A stretch of DNA of 20,210 nucleotides from AC-69 sp046728055 (GCA_046728055.1 JBKPDU010000117.1:1-20210); one strand, 5' to 3'. Shown: positions 8,092 to 15,437, counted from the first letter of the stretch. Notes: generated by a model not told the origin, from the letters alone. Translations and numbers: made by a program.

Positions 8092-9822
8092 CTACGACCC
8101 ACCTTCGGCGGTGGGCTCGGCGCCGAGCTCGGCTCGAAGCCGGGCAAGGGCCTCCTCCTCCGGGAGCGGAGGGTCCTCGTCGACAACGATGCCGGCGACG
8201 GGTTCACGCACCACGCAGTGGATCCGAGGCTCGATCCCGAACAGCTCTCTGAGCGCCGCGCGAAGCTCAGGCTCGCGCTCCTCCACCTTGGCCACGCCGA
8301 ACCGGCGGTCGGGTGGGAATGCGAGCTCCAGCGTCTCCCCGTCGAAGGCCGCGGGCGTGGCCACCTCCAGAAAAGACGGGAGCACTGCCTTTCCCCCCGA
8401 TCGCAGGTGCTGGACGAGCGAGCCCCACGAGCCGCGGATGGTCGACACGTCGATCCCCCCCGTCCTGGTCCCCAGGACCGGCACCGGTGAGGGCGCAACT
8501 TCCGCCTCTCCGGCCGCGCCCTCGGGCTCCTGCTCGGGCGCGGCCTCCCGCGTAGGCGCGGGCTCCTGCACAGGCGAAGGCTCCTGAGCAGTCGCAGGTT
8601 CCTGTGCGGCCTCGGGCTTCTGCGCGGTTGGCGCCGGCGCCGGGGCTCCGTCGCCAGGCTGGATCCCCGCGATGCGCTCCAGCCGCTCGATCCGCGAGAT
8701 GAGCGCGTGGGGCTGGGCGTCCGTCTCGGGGATGGTCGCCCGGACCAACGCGAGCTCGAGGGTGAGCCGAGGAGAGGTCGTCCATCGCATGTCGGTCTGG
8801 GCGACGAGGAGCAATCCGATGACCCGGGCCAGTTCGGCCTGGGAGAACTTCGCCGCCTGGGCCCGGAGCCGCTCGGCCTCCTCGTCGGAGACGTCGAGCA
8901 CTCCGGCCTGGTCCGCCGCAGACTTCGCCAGCATCAGATCGCGGAAGTGGCTGAGGGTCTCGGACGTCACGTGGCGCAGGTCCTGTCCCTCCTGCACCAG
9001 CCTGTTGATGATCTCGAACATACCCTTGGCGTCCCCGACGGAGATCGCATCGGCAAGTGCGTGCTGCACGTCGGAGGGCGGCGCGCCGAGGAGGTGCTGA
9101 ACGGTCTCGTCGGTGACCTTGCCCGCTCCCAACACGGCTGCCTGCTCGAGGAGGGAGAGAGCGTCGCGCACCGACCCTTCCGATTGGCGAACGATAGTGG
9201 CCACCGCCGTCTCCTCTGCGGCGAAGCCCTCTCGTTCCGCCACGGACAGAAGGTGGTCCACGAGCTCGGTCCCACCCACCCGGCGAAAATCGAATCGCTG
9301 GCACCGGCCGACTATCGTCGCCGGCATCTTGTGGGGCTCCGTCGTGGCCAGGACGAACCGAACTCCCGGCGGCGGCTCCTCGAACACCTTGAGCAGAGCA
9401 TCGAAAGCCTCGCGGGACAGGCGCTGCGCCTCGTCGATGATGTAGACCTTCTCGCGGCCCTGCACCGGCGCGGTGGGCGCCTTCTCCCGAAGGTCCCGCG
9501 CGTCGTCCACGCCTCCGTGCGAGGCCGCATCGATCTCGACCACGTCGAGGTGCTGGCCCTCTCGGATGGCCACGCACTGCGAGCATTTGCCGCACGGCTC
9601 AGCCGTCGGCCCCTGTTCGCAGTTCACCATCTTGGCCAGGATCCGAGCGGTGGACGTCTTGCCGGTACCGCGAGGGCCAGTGAACAGGAACGCATGGGCC
9701 AGTCGCCCCTCACGGACGGCGCCCATCAGGCCTCGAACCACATGCTCCTGACCAAGCACCTCGTGCGGGCCCTGGGGACGGTACCTGCGGTAGAGGGACT
9801 GGTACTGCTTCTCGTCGGGCAA
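8092..9822 (-). CDS. dnaX: DNA polymerase III subunit gamma/tau
   Basis: The product is 576 residues. It has Walker A GPRGTGKT at 49-56, zinc-binding cysteines at 68, 77, 80 and 83, Walker B VYIIDEAQ at 126-133 and the sensor region FVLATTEPHKMPATIVGRCQRF. This is the AAA+ clamp-loader ATPase. Residues ~390-446 form a low-complexity Pro/Glu/Ala/Gln linker with repeated QEP units, followed by a ~130-residue C-terminal tau-like domain. The start is TTG at 9822, supported by GAGGGGAG 5 bases upstream; the N-terminus QSLYRRYRP is typical of the family. I see no A-run slippery site for a gamma frameshift. Walker B reads DEAQRLS where DEVHMLS is common. The gene lies 54 bases downstream of the SRP RNA. 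Confidence 0.97.
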   Translation of the reverse strand: MPDEKQYQSLYRRYRPQGPHEVLGQEHVVRGLMGAVREGRLAHAFLFTGPRGTGKTSTARILAKMVNCEQGPTAEPCGKCSQCVAIREGQHLDVVEIDAASHGGVDDARDLREKAPTAPVQGREKVYIIDEAQRLSREAFDALLKVFEEPPPGVRFVLATTEPHKMPATIVGRCQRFDFRRVGGTELVDHLLSVAEREGFAAEETAVATIVRQSEGSVRDALSLLEQAAVLGAGKVTDETVQHLLGAPPSDVQHALADAISVGDAKGMFEIINRLVQEGQDLRHVTSETLSHFRDLMLAKSAADQAGVLDVSDEEAERLRAQAAKFSQAELARVIGLLLVAQTDMRWTTSPRLTLELALVRATIPETDAQPHALISRIERLERIAGIQPGDGAPAPAPTAQKPEAAQEPATAQEPSPVQEPAPTREAAPEQEPEGAAGEAEVAPSPVPVLGTRTGGIDVSTIRGSWGSLVQHLRSGGKAVLPSFLEVATPAAFDGETLELAFPPDRRFGVAKVEEREPELRAALRELFGIEPRIHCVVREPVAGIVVDEDPPLPEEEALARLRAELGAEPTAEGGS

Positions 9823-9870
9823 CGGTGCTCCCCTCGCTCAGCCGTCCCGTCGCGGGAAGGGCGCGCGGGA

Positions 9871-9876
9871 ATCATA
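9871..9876 (-). promoter_or_regulatory. Probable dnaX promoter -10 box
   Basis: TATGAT on the minus strand begins immediately after the last base of the predicted SRP RNA. It would give a dnaX mRNA starting near 9864 with a ~40-base leader that contains the GAGGGGAG ribosome binding site. The -35 would lie inside the SRP RNA terminal helix; no good -35 match is seen. Confidence 0.4.
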
Positions 9877-10152
9877 GGTGACCGTGCACCCGCCGTTGAC
9901 CCAGAAAGACCCGTGCGCATCACCGGTCGGTGGCTCCGGCCAGGCGACCCCACGGCACCCGCCACGGCCCGCTTACGGCTGCTTCCTTCCGGATCTGACC
10001 GGGTTCGCAGGTTGGCGTCACGTGGGACCCGACCATCGTCGCTCCGCACCGGGAGCTGCCTCGGACCCATCGGGCCGCGGGCGGGGATTCAGCCCCGCTG
10101 AAGCGGATTGCGGGTACAGGGCACCGCTGGCTCCCCGCCTAGCACGGTCACC
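9877..10152 (-). ncRNA. ffs: Signal recognition particle RNA, large (Alu-domain) type
   Basis: The apical S-domain core is read on the minus strand as GGTCAGATCCGGAAGGAAGC, then AGCC (about 9977-10000), the invariant Ffh-binding hairpin. Further 5' lies GTGCTAGGCGGGGAGCC, then GGTGCCCTGTACCCGC, the conserved Alu-domain segment of large bacterial SRP RNAs. The ends pair perfectly for 11 bases: GGTGACCGTGC at 10142-10152 with GCACGGTCACC at 9877-9887. The RNA is therefore ~276 nt, against about 270 nt for the known large type. A TATACT -10 box (10160-10165) 7 bases upstream puts transcription start exactly at the 5' end of this helix. The RNA forms the core of the particle that targets membrane and secreted proteins. 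Position upstream of dnaX is common in Gram-positive bacteria. Confidence 0.93.
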
Positions 10153-10159
10153 GTCGCCG

Positions 10160-10165
10160 AGTATA
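10160..10165 (-). promoter_or_regulatory. SRP RNA promoter -10 box
   Basis: TATACT on the minus strand, the best -10 match in the window, is followed by 7 bases and then the first base of the 11-bp terminal helix of the SRP RNA. No clear -35 is visible. The divergent HAD gene promoter lies only 45 bases away. Confidence 0.65.
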
Positions 10166-10210
10166 CGACCGGCCCCGACACAGCTGGCGCGCCACCGGCC
10201 CGCTGGACGC

Positions 10211-10216
10211 TACCCT
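10211..10216 (+). promoter_or_regulatory. Leaderless promoter -10 box of HAD phosphatase gene
   Basis: TACCCT is followed by 6 bases and the ATG at 10223, with no Shine-Dalgarno in between. This is the leaderless arrangement seen repeatedly in the window. Confidence 0.5.
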
Positions 10217-10222
10217 GGCGCC

Positions 10223-10921
10223 ATGCTCCCTGTCCGAGCCGTCCTCGTTGACTTCGACGGCACTGCCTGCCTCCACGACGTGGCCGAGCACCTGCTGGAG
10301 CGGTTCGGCCACCCGTGGTGGTCCGAATACGACGATGCGGAGACCCGTGGCGAGATCGGTTCCCGCGAGGCACTCGCGGCGCAGTCGGGCATGCTCACGG
10401 CATCCCAGGAGCGGATGCTCGACTTCGCGGTCGACCACTGCAAGCTCGACCCCACGTTCAGGCCGTTCGTCCGGTGGCTGGAGGCCAAGGATGTGCCGGT
10501 CACACTCGTCTCCGATGGCTTCGGCTTCTACATCGGGCCCATTCTGGAGGCCGCCGGCCTTGGGCACCTGGACGTCGTGACCAACGCGTTCGTCCTGGAC
10601 GGTGGGCGCCCCCACCTCGAGCACCCGAACGCCCATCCGGAGTGCCGCGGGTGCGGCACGTGCAAGATGCTCGCGGCCGTACGGGCCCGGGAACGCATCG
10701 GTCCCGTCGCGTTCGTCGGCGAGGGTCAATCCGACCGGTATGGCGCGCTCTACTCCGACATCGTGTTCGCCAAGAAGGAACTGGTCAGGATCTGCCGGGA
10801 GGACGGGGTGCCGTTCCTGCCGTGGGAGACGTTCGACGACGTGCGCCGGGTTCTCGAGGACACCGACCGGATCCCCGGACCAGTTGCGCCGCAACGTTGT
10901 CCTGGATGGCGGACCGCCTAA
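10223..10921 (+). CDS. HAD-superfamily phosphatase, MtnX/PSP-like
   Basis: The product is 232 residues. DFDGT at residues 10-14 supplies the nucleophile Asp10 and Asp12, LVSDGFGFYI at 95-104 is motif II (Ser97), and CRGCGTCK at 141-148 gives the motif III lysine (Lys148). This Cys-rich CGTCK and SDGF layout resembles MtnX-type phosphatases (methionine salvage) and HAD-IB phosphoserine phosphatases. Motif IV reads GEGQSD (Glu167, Asp171) where GDGxxD is usual; the change is conservative, but the first acidic residue helps bind magnesium. No other methionine-salvage gene is nearby, so the substrate is open. The start at 10223 is set by the leaderless -10 box; the frame extends further upstream but only across the SRP RNA gene. 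Confidence 0.85.
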   Translation: MLPVRAVLVDFDGTACLHDVAEHLLERFGHPWWSEYDDAETRGEIGSREALAAQSGMLTASQERMLDFAVDHCKLDPTFRPFVRWLEAKDVPVTLVSDGFGFYIGPILEAAGLGHLDVVTNAFVLDGGRPHLEHPNAHPECRGCGTCKMLAAVRARERIGPVAFVGEGQSDRYGALYSDIVFAKKELVRICREDGVPFLPWETFDDVRRVLEDTDRIPGPVAPQRCPGWRTA

Positions 10922-10948
10922 CAGTCGCCACCTCATTCGGTCGACGGG

Positions 10949-11033
10949 CGGTGGCCGCGGGATTCGAACCCGCGAGGGGTTGCCCCCTACACGCTCTCCA
11001 GGCGTGCCCCTTCGTCCGCTCGGGCAGACCACC
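10949..11033 (-). tRNA. tRNA-Ser (GGA)
   Basis: The minus strand folds as a class II tRNA. The acceptor GGTGGTC pairs with GGCCACC, discriminator G. The anticodon arm is CACGC-CTGGAGA-GCGTG with anticodon GGA. The long variable arm is AGGGG-GCAA-CCCCT and the T arm is GCGGG-TTCGAAT-CCCGC. CCA is not encoded. The gene converges with the HAD gene 27 bases away. Confidence 0.96.
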
Positions 11034-11040
11034 GCCGCCC

Positions 11041-11046
11041 AGTCTA
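11041..11046 (-). promoter_or_regulatory. tRNA-Ser(GGA) -10 box
   Basis: TAGACT on the minus strand ends 7 bases before the mature tRNA 5' end at 11033, so transcription would start at or next to nucleotide +1 of the tRNA. The other tRNA-Ser gene has the identical box. Confidence 0.45.
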
Positions 11047-11137
11047 CGGGAGTCGATCGAGCCGGCCGACGGCGGCGCCCCATGAATCGATGGGTGGCGA
11101 ACAACTCTGGCGTGACGCCCGGATCGTCACGTCCCAA

Positions 11138-11743
11138 TCACGAATCGGAATCCAGCTCCGCTAGAGGGACAGACTCCCAACCTGGCTTCAAGGCTGGAAC
11201 TGGCCAGGCCTCGTCAGGACGCCACCGCGTCCAGGCGTCGGTGAAGGGCAGACGGCCTCGAGCCGTCGGGGCCCGCTTGGCTTCTCGTCGAATCCCACGC
11301 GCGGCCTCAGCCTTGACCGCGCCCGCTCGAACGGCCTTGTCGAGTTCATCATCATCCTTCCAGGAAATCGAGCCATCCAGCCCTATCCACACGTCGAGGA
11401 TGTTGTCGGTGGCGTCGAAGCCCATGTCCGTGCGGACGAAGGGCGACTGCATGTTGATGTACCAGCCCGCAAAGCGCCAAGTCCCCGTCTCCCAGAACAA
11501 CCAGATGCTGTATGCGTCGCCAGCGCACCAACGCGAGAGGACGTGCGTTGAGTGCCATGGCCGCGGCTCCAGTACCCAGTCCGCTGCAGGAACGCGGAGC
11601 GGACGACCGTGAACGGCATCCACTGGCGCGCGGACCTCCGCTCCCGGACCCCAGTAGGTCACGAGCGGCCCATTTGCAGAGTCTTCGACGATCACTTCCG
11701 CGCGCGCGTACCAGACGCGACCGCCGAACAGGTCGCGGTGCAC
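11138..11743 (-). CDS. DUF402 domain-containing protein
   Basis: The product is 201 residues from the first standard start, GTG at 11743. The core WRFAGWYINMQSPF, then FDATDNILDVWIGLDGS and WKDDDELDKAV, is the DUF402 fold signature, and the tail WRPDEAWPVPALKPGWE is typical of the long actinobacterial branch. Characterised DUF402 relatives include nucleoside tri-/diphosphatases and the RNA-binding FAU-1; the role here is unknown. Homologues as I recall them begin with a W-x-PG-x-x-V-x-R stretch, which here (FSRGEVVVHRD) is only partly inside the GTG-initiated protein. The frame stays open upstream to a TAG near 11824. An ACG at 11782 lies 7 bases after a TAGGCT box and would restore a natural N-terminus (214 residues). 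The gene diverges from a methyltransferase. Confidence 0.85.
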   Translation of the reverse strand: MHRDLFGGRVWYARAEVIVEDSANGPLVTYWGPGAEVRAPVDAVHGRPLRVPAADWVLEPRPWHSTHVLSRWCAGDAYSIWLFWETGTWRFAGWYINMQSPFVRTDMGFDATDNILDVWIGLDGSISWKDDDELDKAVRAGAVKAEAARGIRREAKRAPTARGRLPFTDAWTRWRPDEAWPVPALKPGWESVPLAELDSDS

Positions 11744-11789
11744 GACAACCTCACCGCGGCTGAAGAGATGTCTGTCGTTCGTGCTGTGC

Positions 11790-11795
11790 AGCCTA
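11790..11795 (-). promoter_or_regulatory. Probable -10 box of DUF402 gene
   Basis: TAGGCT on the minus strand is followed by 7 bases and an in-frame ACG (11780-11782). The geometry is that of the leaderless promoters elsewhere in the window, except that the codon is ACG rather than ATG or GTG. Confidence 0.4.
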
Positions 11796-11891
11796 TACCG
11801 GAGCTCCTCAGTTTGAAGAGCTGGCTACGTCGAGTCACGAGGCGACCGGGCGGCCGATGGACACCTCGGCGACACACTACGTTCGGGCGGC

Positions 11892-11897
11892 TACGCT
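11892..11897 (+). promoter_or_regulatory. Leaderless promoter -10 box of methyltransferase gene
   Basis: TACGCT is followed by 7 bases and the GTG at 11905. No ribosome binding site is present. This decides the start over an in-frame ATG at 11857. Confidence 0.5.
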
Positions 11898-11904
11898 CCA
11901 CGGT

Positions 11905-12690
11905 GTGAGCGAGGAACGCAGCCTGCACGATGAGGTCCGTGCCGCATGGGACGAGCTGGCCGAATTCTGGGACGGCCGCATGCAGGCCGGCGCGACCTGG
12001 CAACGACACCTCATCCAGCCGTCGGTCGAACGGCTTCTCCAGCTCGAGCGGGGCGAGCGGGTCCTCGAGATCGCATGCGGGAACGGCGAGTTCGCGCGCC
12101 GAATGTCCGAGCTCGGCGGGCGGGTGCTAGCGGTCGACTTCAGCGACGGGATGCTCGAGCGGGCTCGTGCCCACGGCGGAGCGGTCGAATACCGGCACGC
12201 CGATGCGACGGACGAGCAGGCCCTCCTGGCGCTCGGTGATCTGGCATCGTTCGACGCCGTGGTCAGCAACATGGCCATCATGGACATGGAGTCGATCGAG
12301 CCGATGGCAGCGGCTTCATCCCGGCTGTTGAAGCCGGGCGGGCGGTTCGTCTTCTCGACGCTTCATCCCGCGTTCAACTCCGGTGACGTGAGAGCGACCG
12401 TCGAGTACGACCTGGAAGGCAACGTCCCCGAGATGCACTCTTTGAAGGTTTCCTCCTACGGCCGACCGTCAAGTGCGAAGGGGGTGGCGCTCCCTGGTCA
12501 GCCCGTCCAGCAGTGGTACTTCCACCGGCCGCTGTGGATGATCCTGAAGCCGTTCTTCGATCAGGGATTCGTCCTCGACGGGCTCGAGGAACCGCTCGTC
12601 GACGCCGAAGACAGCACGCCGGGAACCCCGACTTTCGTATTCACGCAGCTGCCGGGCGTGCTCGTCGCTCGGATGCGCACTGCGGCCTGA
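11905..12690 (+). CDS. Class I SAM-dependent methyltransferase
   Basis: The product is 261 residues with a Rossmann-like methyltransferase core. VLEIACGNGEFARR (53-66) is motif I, AVDFSDGMLERA (76-87) follows with the acidic ribose-binding Asp78, then FDAVVSNMAIMDM (motif II/III area) and LLKPGGRFVFSTLHPAF. The C-terminal third (QWYFHRPLWMILKPFFDQGF) resembles ubiquinone/menaquinone-type and small-molecule methyltransferases, but the substrate cannot be deduced. I place the start at the leaderless GTG 11905, giving N-terminus SEERSLHDEVRAAWDELAEFWD; an upstream ATG at 11857 would add a non-conserved stretch across the promoter. It diverges from the DUF402 gene across ~120 bases. Confidence 0.87.
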   Translation: MSEERSLHDEVRAAWDELAEFWDGRMQAGATWQRHLIQPSVERLLQLERGERVLEIACGNGEFARRMSELGGRVLAVDFSDGMLERARAHGGAVEYRHADATDEQALLALGDLASFDAVVSNMAIMDMESIEPMAAASSRLLKPGGRFVFSTLHPAFNSGDVRATVEYDLEGNVPEMHSLKVSSYGRPSSAKGVALPGQPVQQWYFHRPLWMILKPFFDQGFVLDGLEEPLVDAEDSTPGTPTFVFTQLPGVLVARMRTAA

Positions 12691-12702
12691 GACGCATCCG
12701 TC

Positions 12703-12829
12703 TTGAACGGCGGGTTTCCCCCCTCCGGTTGAACGCCGGATTCCCCTCCGGGCGATGGTAGCGGCTGGCCGCGTTTGAATGCCGAAACTCTCCGGAATAC
12801 GATTCCGAGCTTCGCCGAAACGTTCCGGC
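12703..12829 (+). promoter_or_regulatory. Amine oxidase upstream region: repeats, palindromes and promoter
   Basis: Two tandem imperfect repeats that start TTGAACG and end CTCCGG occupy 12703-12728 and 12729-12751, and a diverged third copy (TTGAATGCC...CTCCGG) lies at 12775-12795. CGGAAT-ACG-ATTCCG (12793-12807) is a perfect 6-bp inverted repeat. GCCGAAACGTTCCGGC (12814-12829) is a 16-bp palindrome with one mismatched pair. TTGAAT (12775-12780) and TACGAT (12798-12803), 17 bases apart, could be -35 and -10; the first palindrome covers this -10. The layout suggests repressor binding, but no regulator is identified. Confidence 0.45.
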
Positions 12830-12857
12830 AGCCGCCTCCGAAGAGAAAGGAGGGAAC

Positions 12858-14477
12858 ATGCCTGGATTGGGCGACCCGTTGGTCCGCGAGATGCGGAGGA
12901 TCGCCGCGGCCCACGCGGCATTTCCAGGGCCACCGCCGAGGGATCCCGAGGAGCTCCTGGAGTCGCACGAGTCGGGATCACCGCCGGCGGAACAAGTGAC
13001 CCACGCACCAGGGATCTCCCGGCGGGAGTTCCTGCGGCGCGGCGCAGTCGCGGGGGCCGCGGTCGCCGGCGCCACGGCGCTGGGTTGGACCCGAGCGCGA
13101 CCGGTCTCCGCCCAAGAGGCCAATATCGTGATCGTCGGCGCCGGACTCGGCGGGCTGACGTGCGCCTACCGGCTGATGCGCCATGGGATCGCCTCGACCC
13201 TGTACGAGTCCCGCGATCGCGTGGGCGGTCGCTGCTGGACCGTGCGCGTCTTCGACAACGCGCAGACGGCGGAGCACGGTGGGCAGTACATCGACAGCCG
13301 TCATCGACAGATCCGCAACCTCGCACGGGAGCTCCACGTTCCGCTGGTCGATACGGAGGCGCAGTCTTTCCCCGCCGGGACCGGCGACTTCTTCTGGTTC
13401 GACGGCGCGTTCCACACGAGGGAGGAGATCTTCGCGGACTTCCCACTCGTGCTCGACCGGCTCAAGAAGGACTACCAACGGGCCGGGCGCTACTTCTACA
13501 ACCAGGCCGGACCGGACGCTGCGGCGTTCGACCGGCTGACCGTCAACGACTGGCTCGACCAGAACGTCCCCGGCGGGCTGACCTCACTCCTTGCCCAAGC
13601 GATCGAACGATCGAACACCGGCTTCTGGGGCCTGGACGGCGATCAGCTCTCGGCGATCAATCTGTTCGAGTTCTATCTGGCGCCCTACCCAGGCGCCGAC
13701 GAGCGATTCCGGGTCGCCGGGGGGAACGACGTGATCCCGAATCGGCTTGCGGAGGAGTTGCCGAGTGGAACCCTTCGGCTCGAGCAATCGCTCGAAGCCG
13801 CTTGGACTCGTTCGGACGGCACCATCGGGCTCCGGTTCACCGGCGAGGCCAGTGACGTCGTTGCCGACGTTACGGTGTTCGCGTTGCCGTTCACCGTGCT
13901 TCGCGAGCTGGAAACCTCTGGTCTGGATGTTTCGGATCGCCGCCGGCGCGCGATCGACACGCTCGCGATGGGCACTAACGCGAAACTCCAGTTCCAGCTG
14001 AACCGTTCGCTCGCCGAAGTCAACTGGACCGGAGCCTTCCGAAGCGACGATCCGGAGTTCGGAACCTGGGACAGCACATACGGCCAGTCCGACCCGCATC
14101 CGGAAACGCCGGTCATCACGATCTACACGGGTGGGCGCGCCGGCGCCGGGTATCCGACCGACGTGCCTCACGCAACGGCGCCACCGGCGATCATCGACGC
14201 CGCACTCGACGCGCTTGCGCGAGGCGTGGTGGACATCCACGCCGCGTACAACGGGATCGCGTACCTCGACTCCTGGGTGGACGACCCATGGGTTCACGGC
14301 TCGTACGCCGGGTTCGCTCCCGGCCAGTACACGGACTTCTGGGGGTTCCTCGAGAAGCCTGAGGGGAACGCGCTGTTCGCCGGGGAACACACCTCGACGC
14401 ACAGCCAGGGGTATCTCAACGGAGGGGTCGAGACGGGCGAGAGGGCCGCACGTCAGGTGCTCAACGTGCTGGGGTGA
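12858..14477 (+). CDS. Tat-exported flavin-containing amine oxidase
   Basis: The product is 539 residues. After an unusual ~50-residue leader comes SRREFLRRG (54-62), a twin-arginine motif, a hydrophobic Ala/Gly stretch and a likely cleavage site after PVSA (~85), so the folded flavoprotein is exported. VIVGAGLGGL (91-100) binds FAD, then YESRDRVGGRCWT and HGGQYIDSRH are typical of the monoamine oxidase/L-amino-acid oxidase family. The C-terminal FAGEHTSTHSQGYLNGGVETG closes the FAD site. Such enzymes oxidise amines or amino acids to imines with release of hydrogen peroxide; the substrate is unknown. AGGAGGG 4-6 bases before the ATG is the strongest ribosome binding site in the window. The MBL-fold gene follows after 51 bases on the same strand. 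Confidence 0.92.
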   Translation: MPGLGDPLVREMRRIAAAHAAFPGPPPRDPEELLESHESGSPPAEQVTHAPGISRREFLRRGAVAGAAVAGATALGWTRARPVSAQEANIVIVGAGLGGLTCAYRLMRHGIASTLYESRDRVGGRCWTVRVFDNAQTAEHGGQYIDSRHRQIRNLARELHVPLVDTEAQSFPAGTGDFFWFDGAFHTREEIFADFPLVLDRLKKDYQRAGRYFYNQAGPDAAAFDRLTVNDWLDQNVPGGLTSLLAQAIERSNTGFWGLDGDQLSAINLFEFYLAPYPGADERFRVAGGNDVIPNRLAEELPSGTLRLEQSLEAAWTRSDGTIGLRFTGEASDVVADVTVFALPFTVLRELETSGLDVSDRRRRAIDTLAMGTNAKLQFQLNRSLAEVNWTGAFRSDDPEFGTWDSTYGQSDPHPETPVITIYTGGRAGAGYPTDVPHATAPPAIIDAALDALARGVVDIHAAYNGIAYLDSWVDDPWVHGSYAGFAPGQYTDFWGFLEKPEGNALFAGEHTSTHSQGYLNGGVETGERAARQVLNVLG

Positions 14478-14528
14478 GGGACCAGTCCGGTAGTCGCAAG
14501 GCAGAACTCCACAACCGAGGATGACTCG

Positions 14529-15365
14529 ATGGCGGAGCGGGCGACGCCCTGGATCTGCGTGACGTGCGGAGTCCAGCACACTCCTAGCCCTGAGCCGCCC
14601 GACGCCTGCGCCATCTGCTTGGACGAGCGCCAGTACGTGCCACTCGATGGACAGCGGTGGACGACACTGGAGGAGATGCGGCAGTCCGGGTACCGGAACG
14701 TGCTCGAGGAACTCGAGCCCGGGCTCGTCGCCATTCGCACCGAGCGGGCCTTCGCCATCGGTCAGCAGGCCTACCTGGTGCGGACGCCCACAGGCAACGT
14801 GCTCTGGGACTGCATCAGCCTTCTGGACGACAACACGATCGCTGAGGTGAACCGACTCGGCGGGATCTCGGCCATCGCGATCTCACATCCGCATTTCTAT
14901 GACAGCTGCGTCGAGTGGGCGCACGCGTTCGACGCGCCGATCCACCTTCCGGCGGACGATCGCCCGTGGGTCATGCGGCCGGACGCGGCGATCCACCACT
15001 TCGAAGAAGACGAGATCGAGCCGGCCGAGGGAACACGGCTGATCCGTGTTGGGGGCCACTTCCACGGTTCGACCGTGCTTCTGTGGGCGGCCGGGGCGGA
15101 CGGCAACGGCGCGCTCCTGACCGGAGACTCGATCGCCACGGTGGGAGACCCGGCGTCGGTCACGATCATGTACAGCTATCCGAACCGCATCCCGCTCTCG
15201 GCCGCCGCGGTTCGCGACGTCGCCGACCGCGCGCTCCGGCACCGCTTCCAGCGCCTGTACGCCGGCTGGAAGGGCGACGTGATCATGTCGGGCGCCCCGG
15301 ACGCGATCCGTCGGTCGATCGAGCGGTACGCCGGGATGGTCGAGGGGACCTGGCCGCGAAGCTGA
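14529..15365 (+). CDS. MBL-fold metallohydrolase with N-terminal zinc ribbon
   Basis: The product is 278 residues. Residues 10-30 hold two CxxC pairs (Cys10/Cys13 and Cys27/Cys30), a rubredoxin-like or zinc-ribbon knuckle fused ahead of the hydrolase. The MBL domain follows: AIAISHPHFYDSCVEWAHAF (His120, His122 in place of the usual HxHxDH, with His132 further on), GGHFHGSTVLLW (His177, His179) and LLTGDSIATVGD (Asp200). The canonical Asp-His of motif HxHxDH is not seen, so metal binding may be altered. The reaction is unknown. The ATG is preceded by GAGG at a slightly long spacing. It probably shares a transcript with the amine oxidase gene upstream; the next gene has its own promoter. Confidence 0.85.
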   Translation: MAERATPWICVTCGVQHTPSPEPPDACAICLDERQYVPLDGQRWTTLEEMRQSGYRNVLEELEPGLVAIRTERAFAIGQQAYLVRTPTGNVLWDCISLLDDNTIAEVNRLGGISAIAISHPHFYDSCVEWAHAFDAPIHLPADDRPWVMRPDAAIHHFEEDEIEPAEGTRLIRVGGHFHGSTVLLWAAGADGNGALLTGDSIATVGDPASVTIMYSYPNRIPLSAAAVRDVADRALRHRFQRLYAGWKGDVIMSGAPDAIRRSIERYAGMVEGTWPRS

Positions 15366-15437
15366 CGCAGCACTCAGCTCGTGCTCGTTTCGCCGGTCTC
15401 TCGGCCGACCAGAACCGACGAACCCCGCTCTCGCTGA

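Noticed and set aside
7040..8587. 515-codon plus-strand frame antisense to the peptidase, recR and dnaX
   Set aside because: Ser/Arg-rich shadow of three clearly recognised genes on the other strand.
8092..9822. Programmed frameshift site in dnaX
   Set aside because: No A-run slippery heptamer with a following hairpin could be found; only the full-length product is supported.
10080..10099. GCGGGG/CCCCGC hairpin as a rho-independent terminator for the HAD region
   Set aside because: It lies inside the SRP RNA and fits its Alu-domain folding; no T-run follows.
10923..11082. att site or integration target at tRNA-Ser(GGA)
   Set aside because: No integrase gene and no repeat of the tRNA 3' end elsewhere in the window were seen.
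12469..13446. Minus-strand open frame antisense to the methyltransferase end and the amine oxidase start
   Set aside because: It has Arg/Pro-rich composition and crosses the amine oxidase promoter repeats; the plus-strand genes have clear motifs and a strong ribosome binding site.
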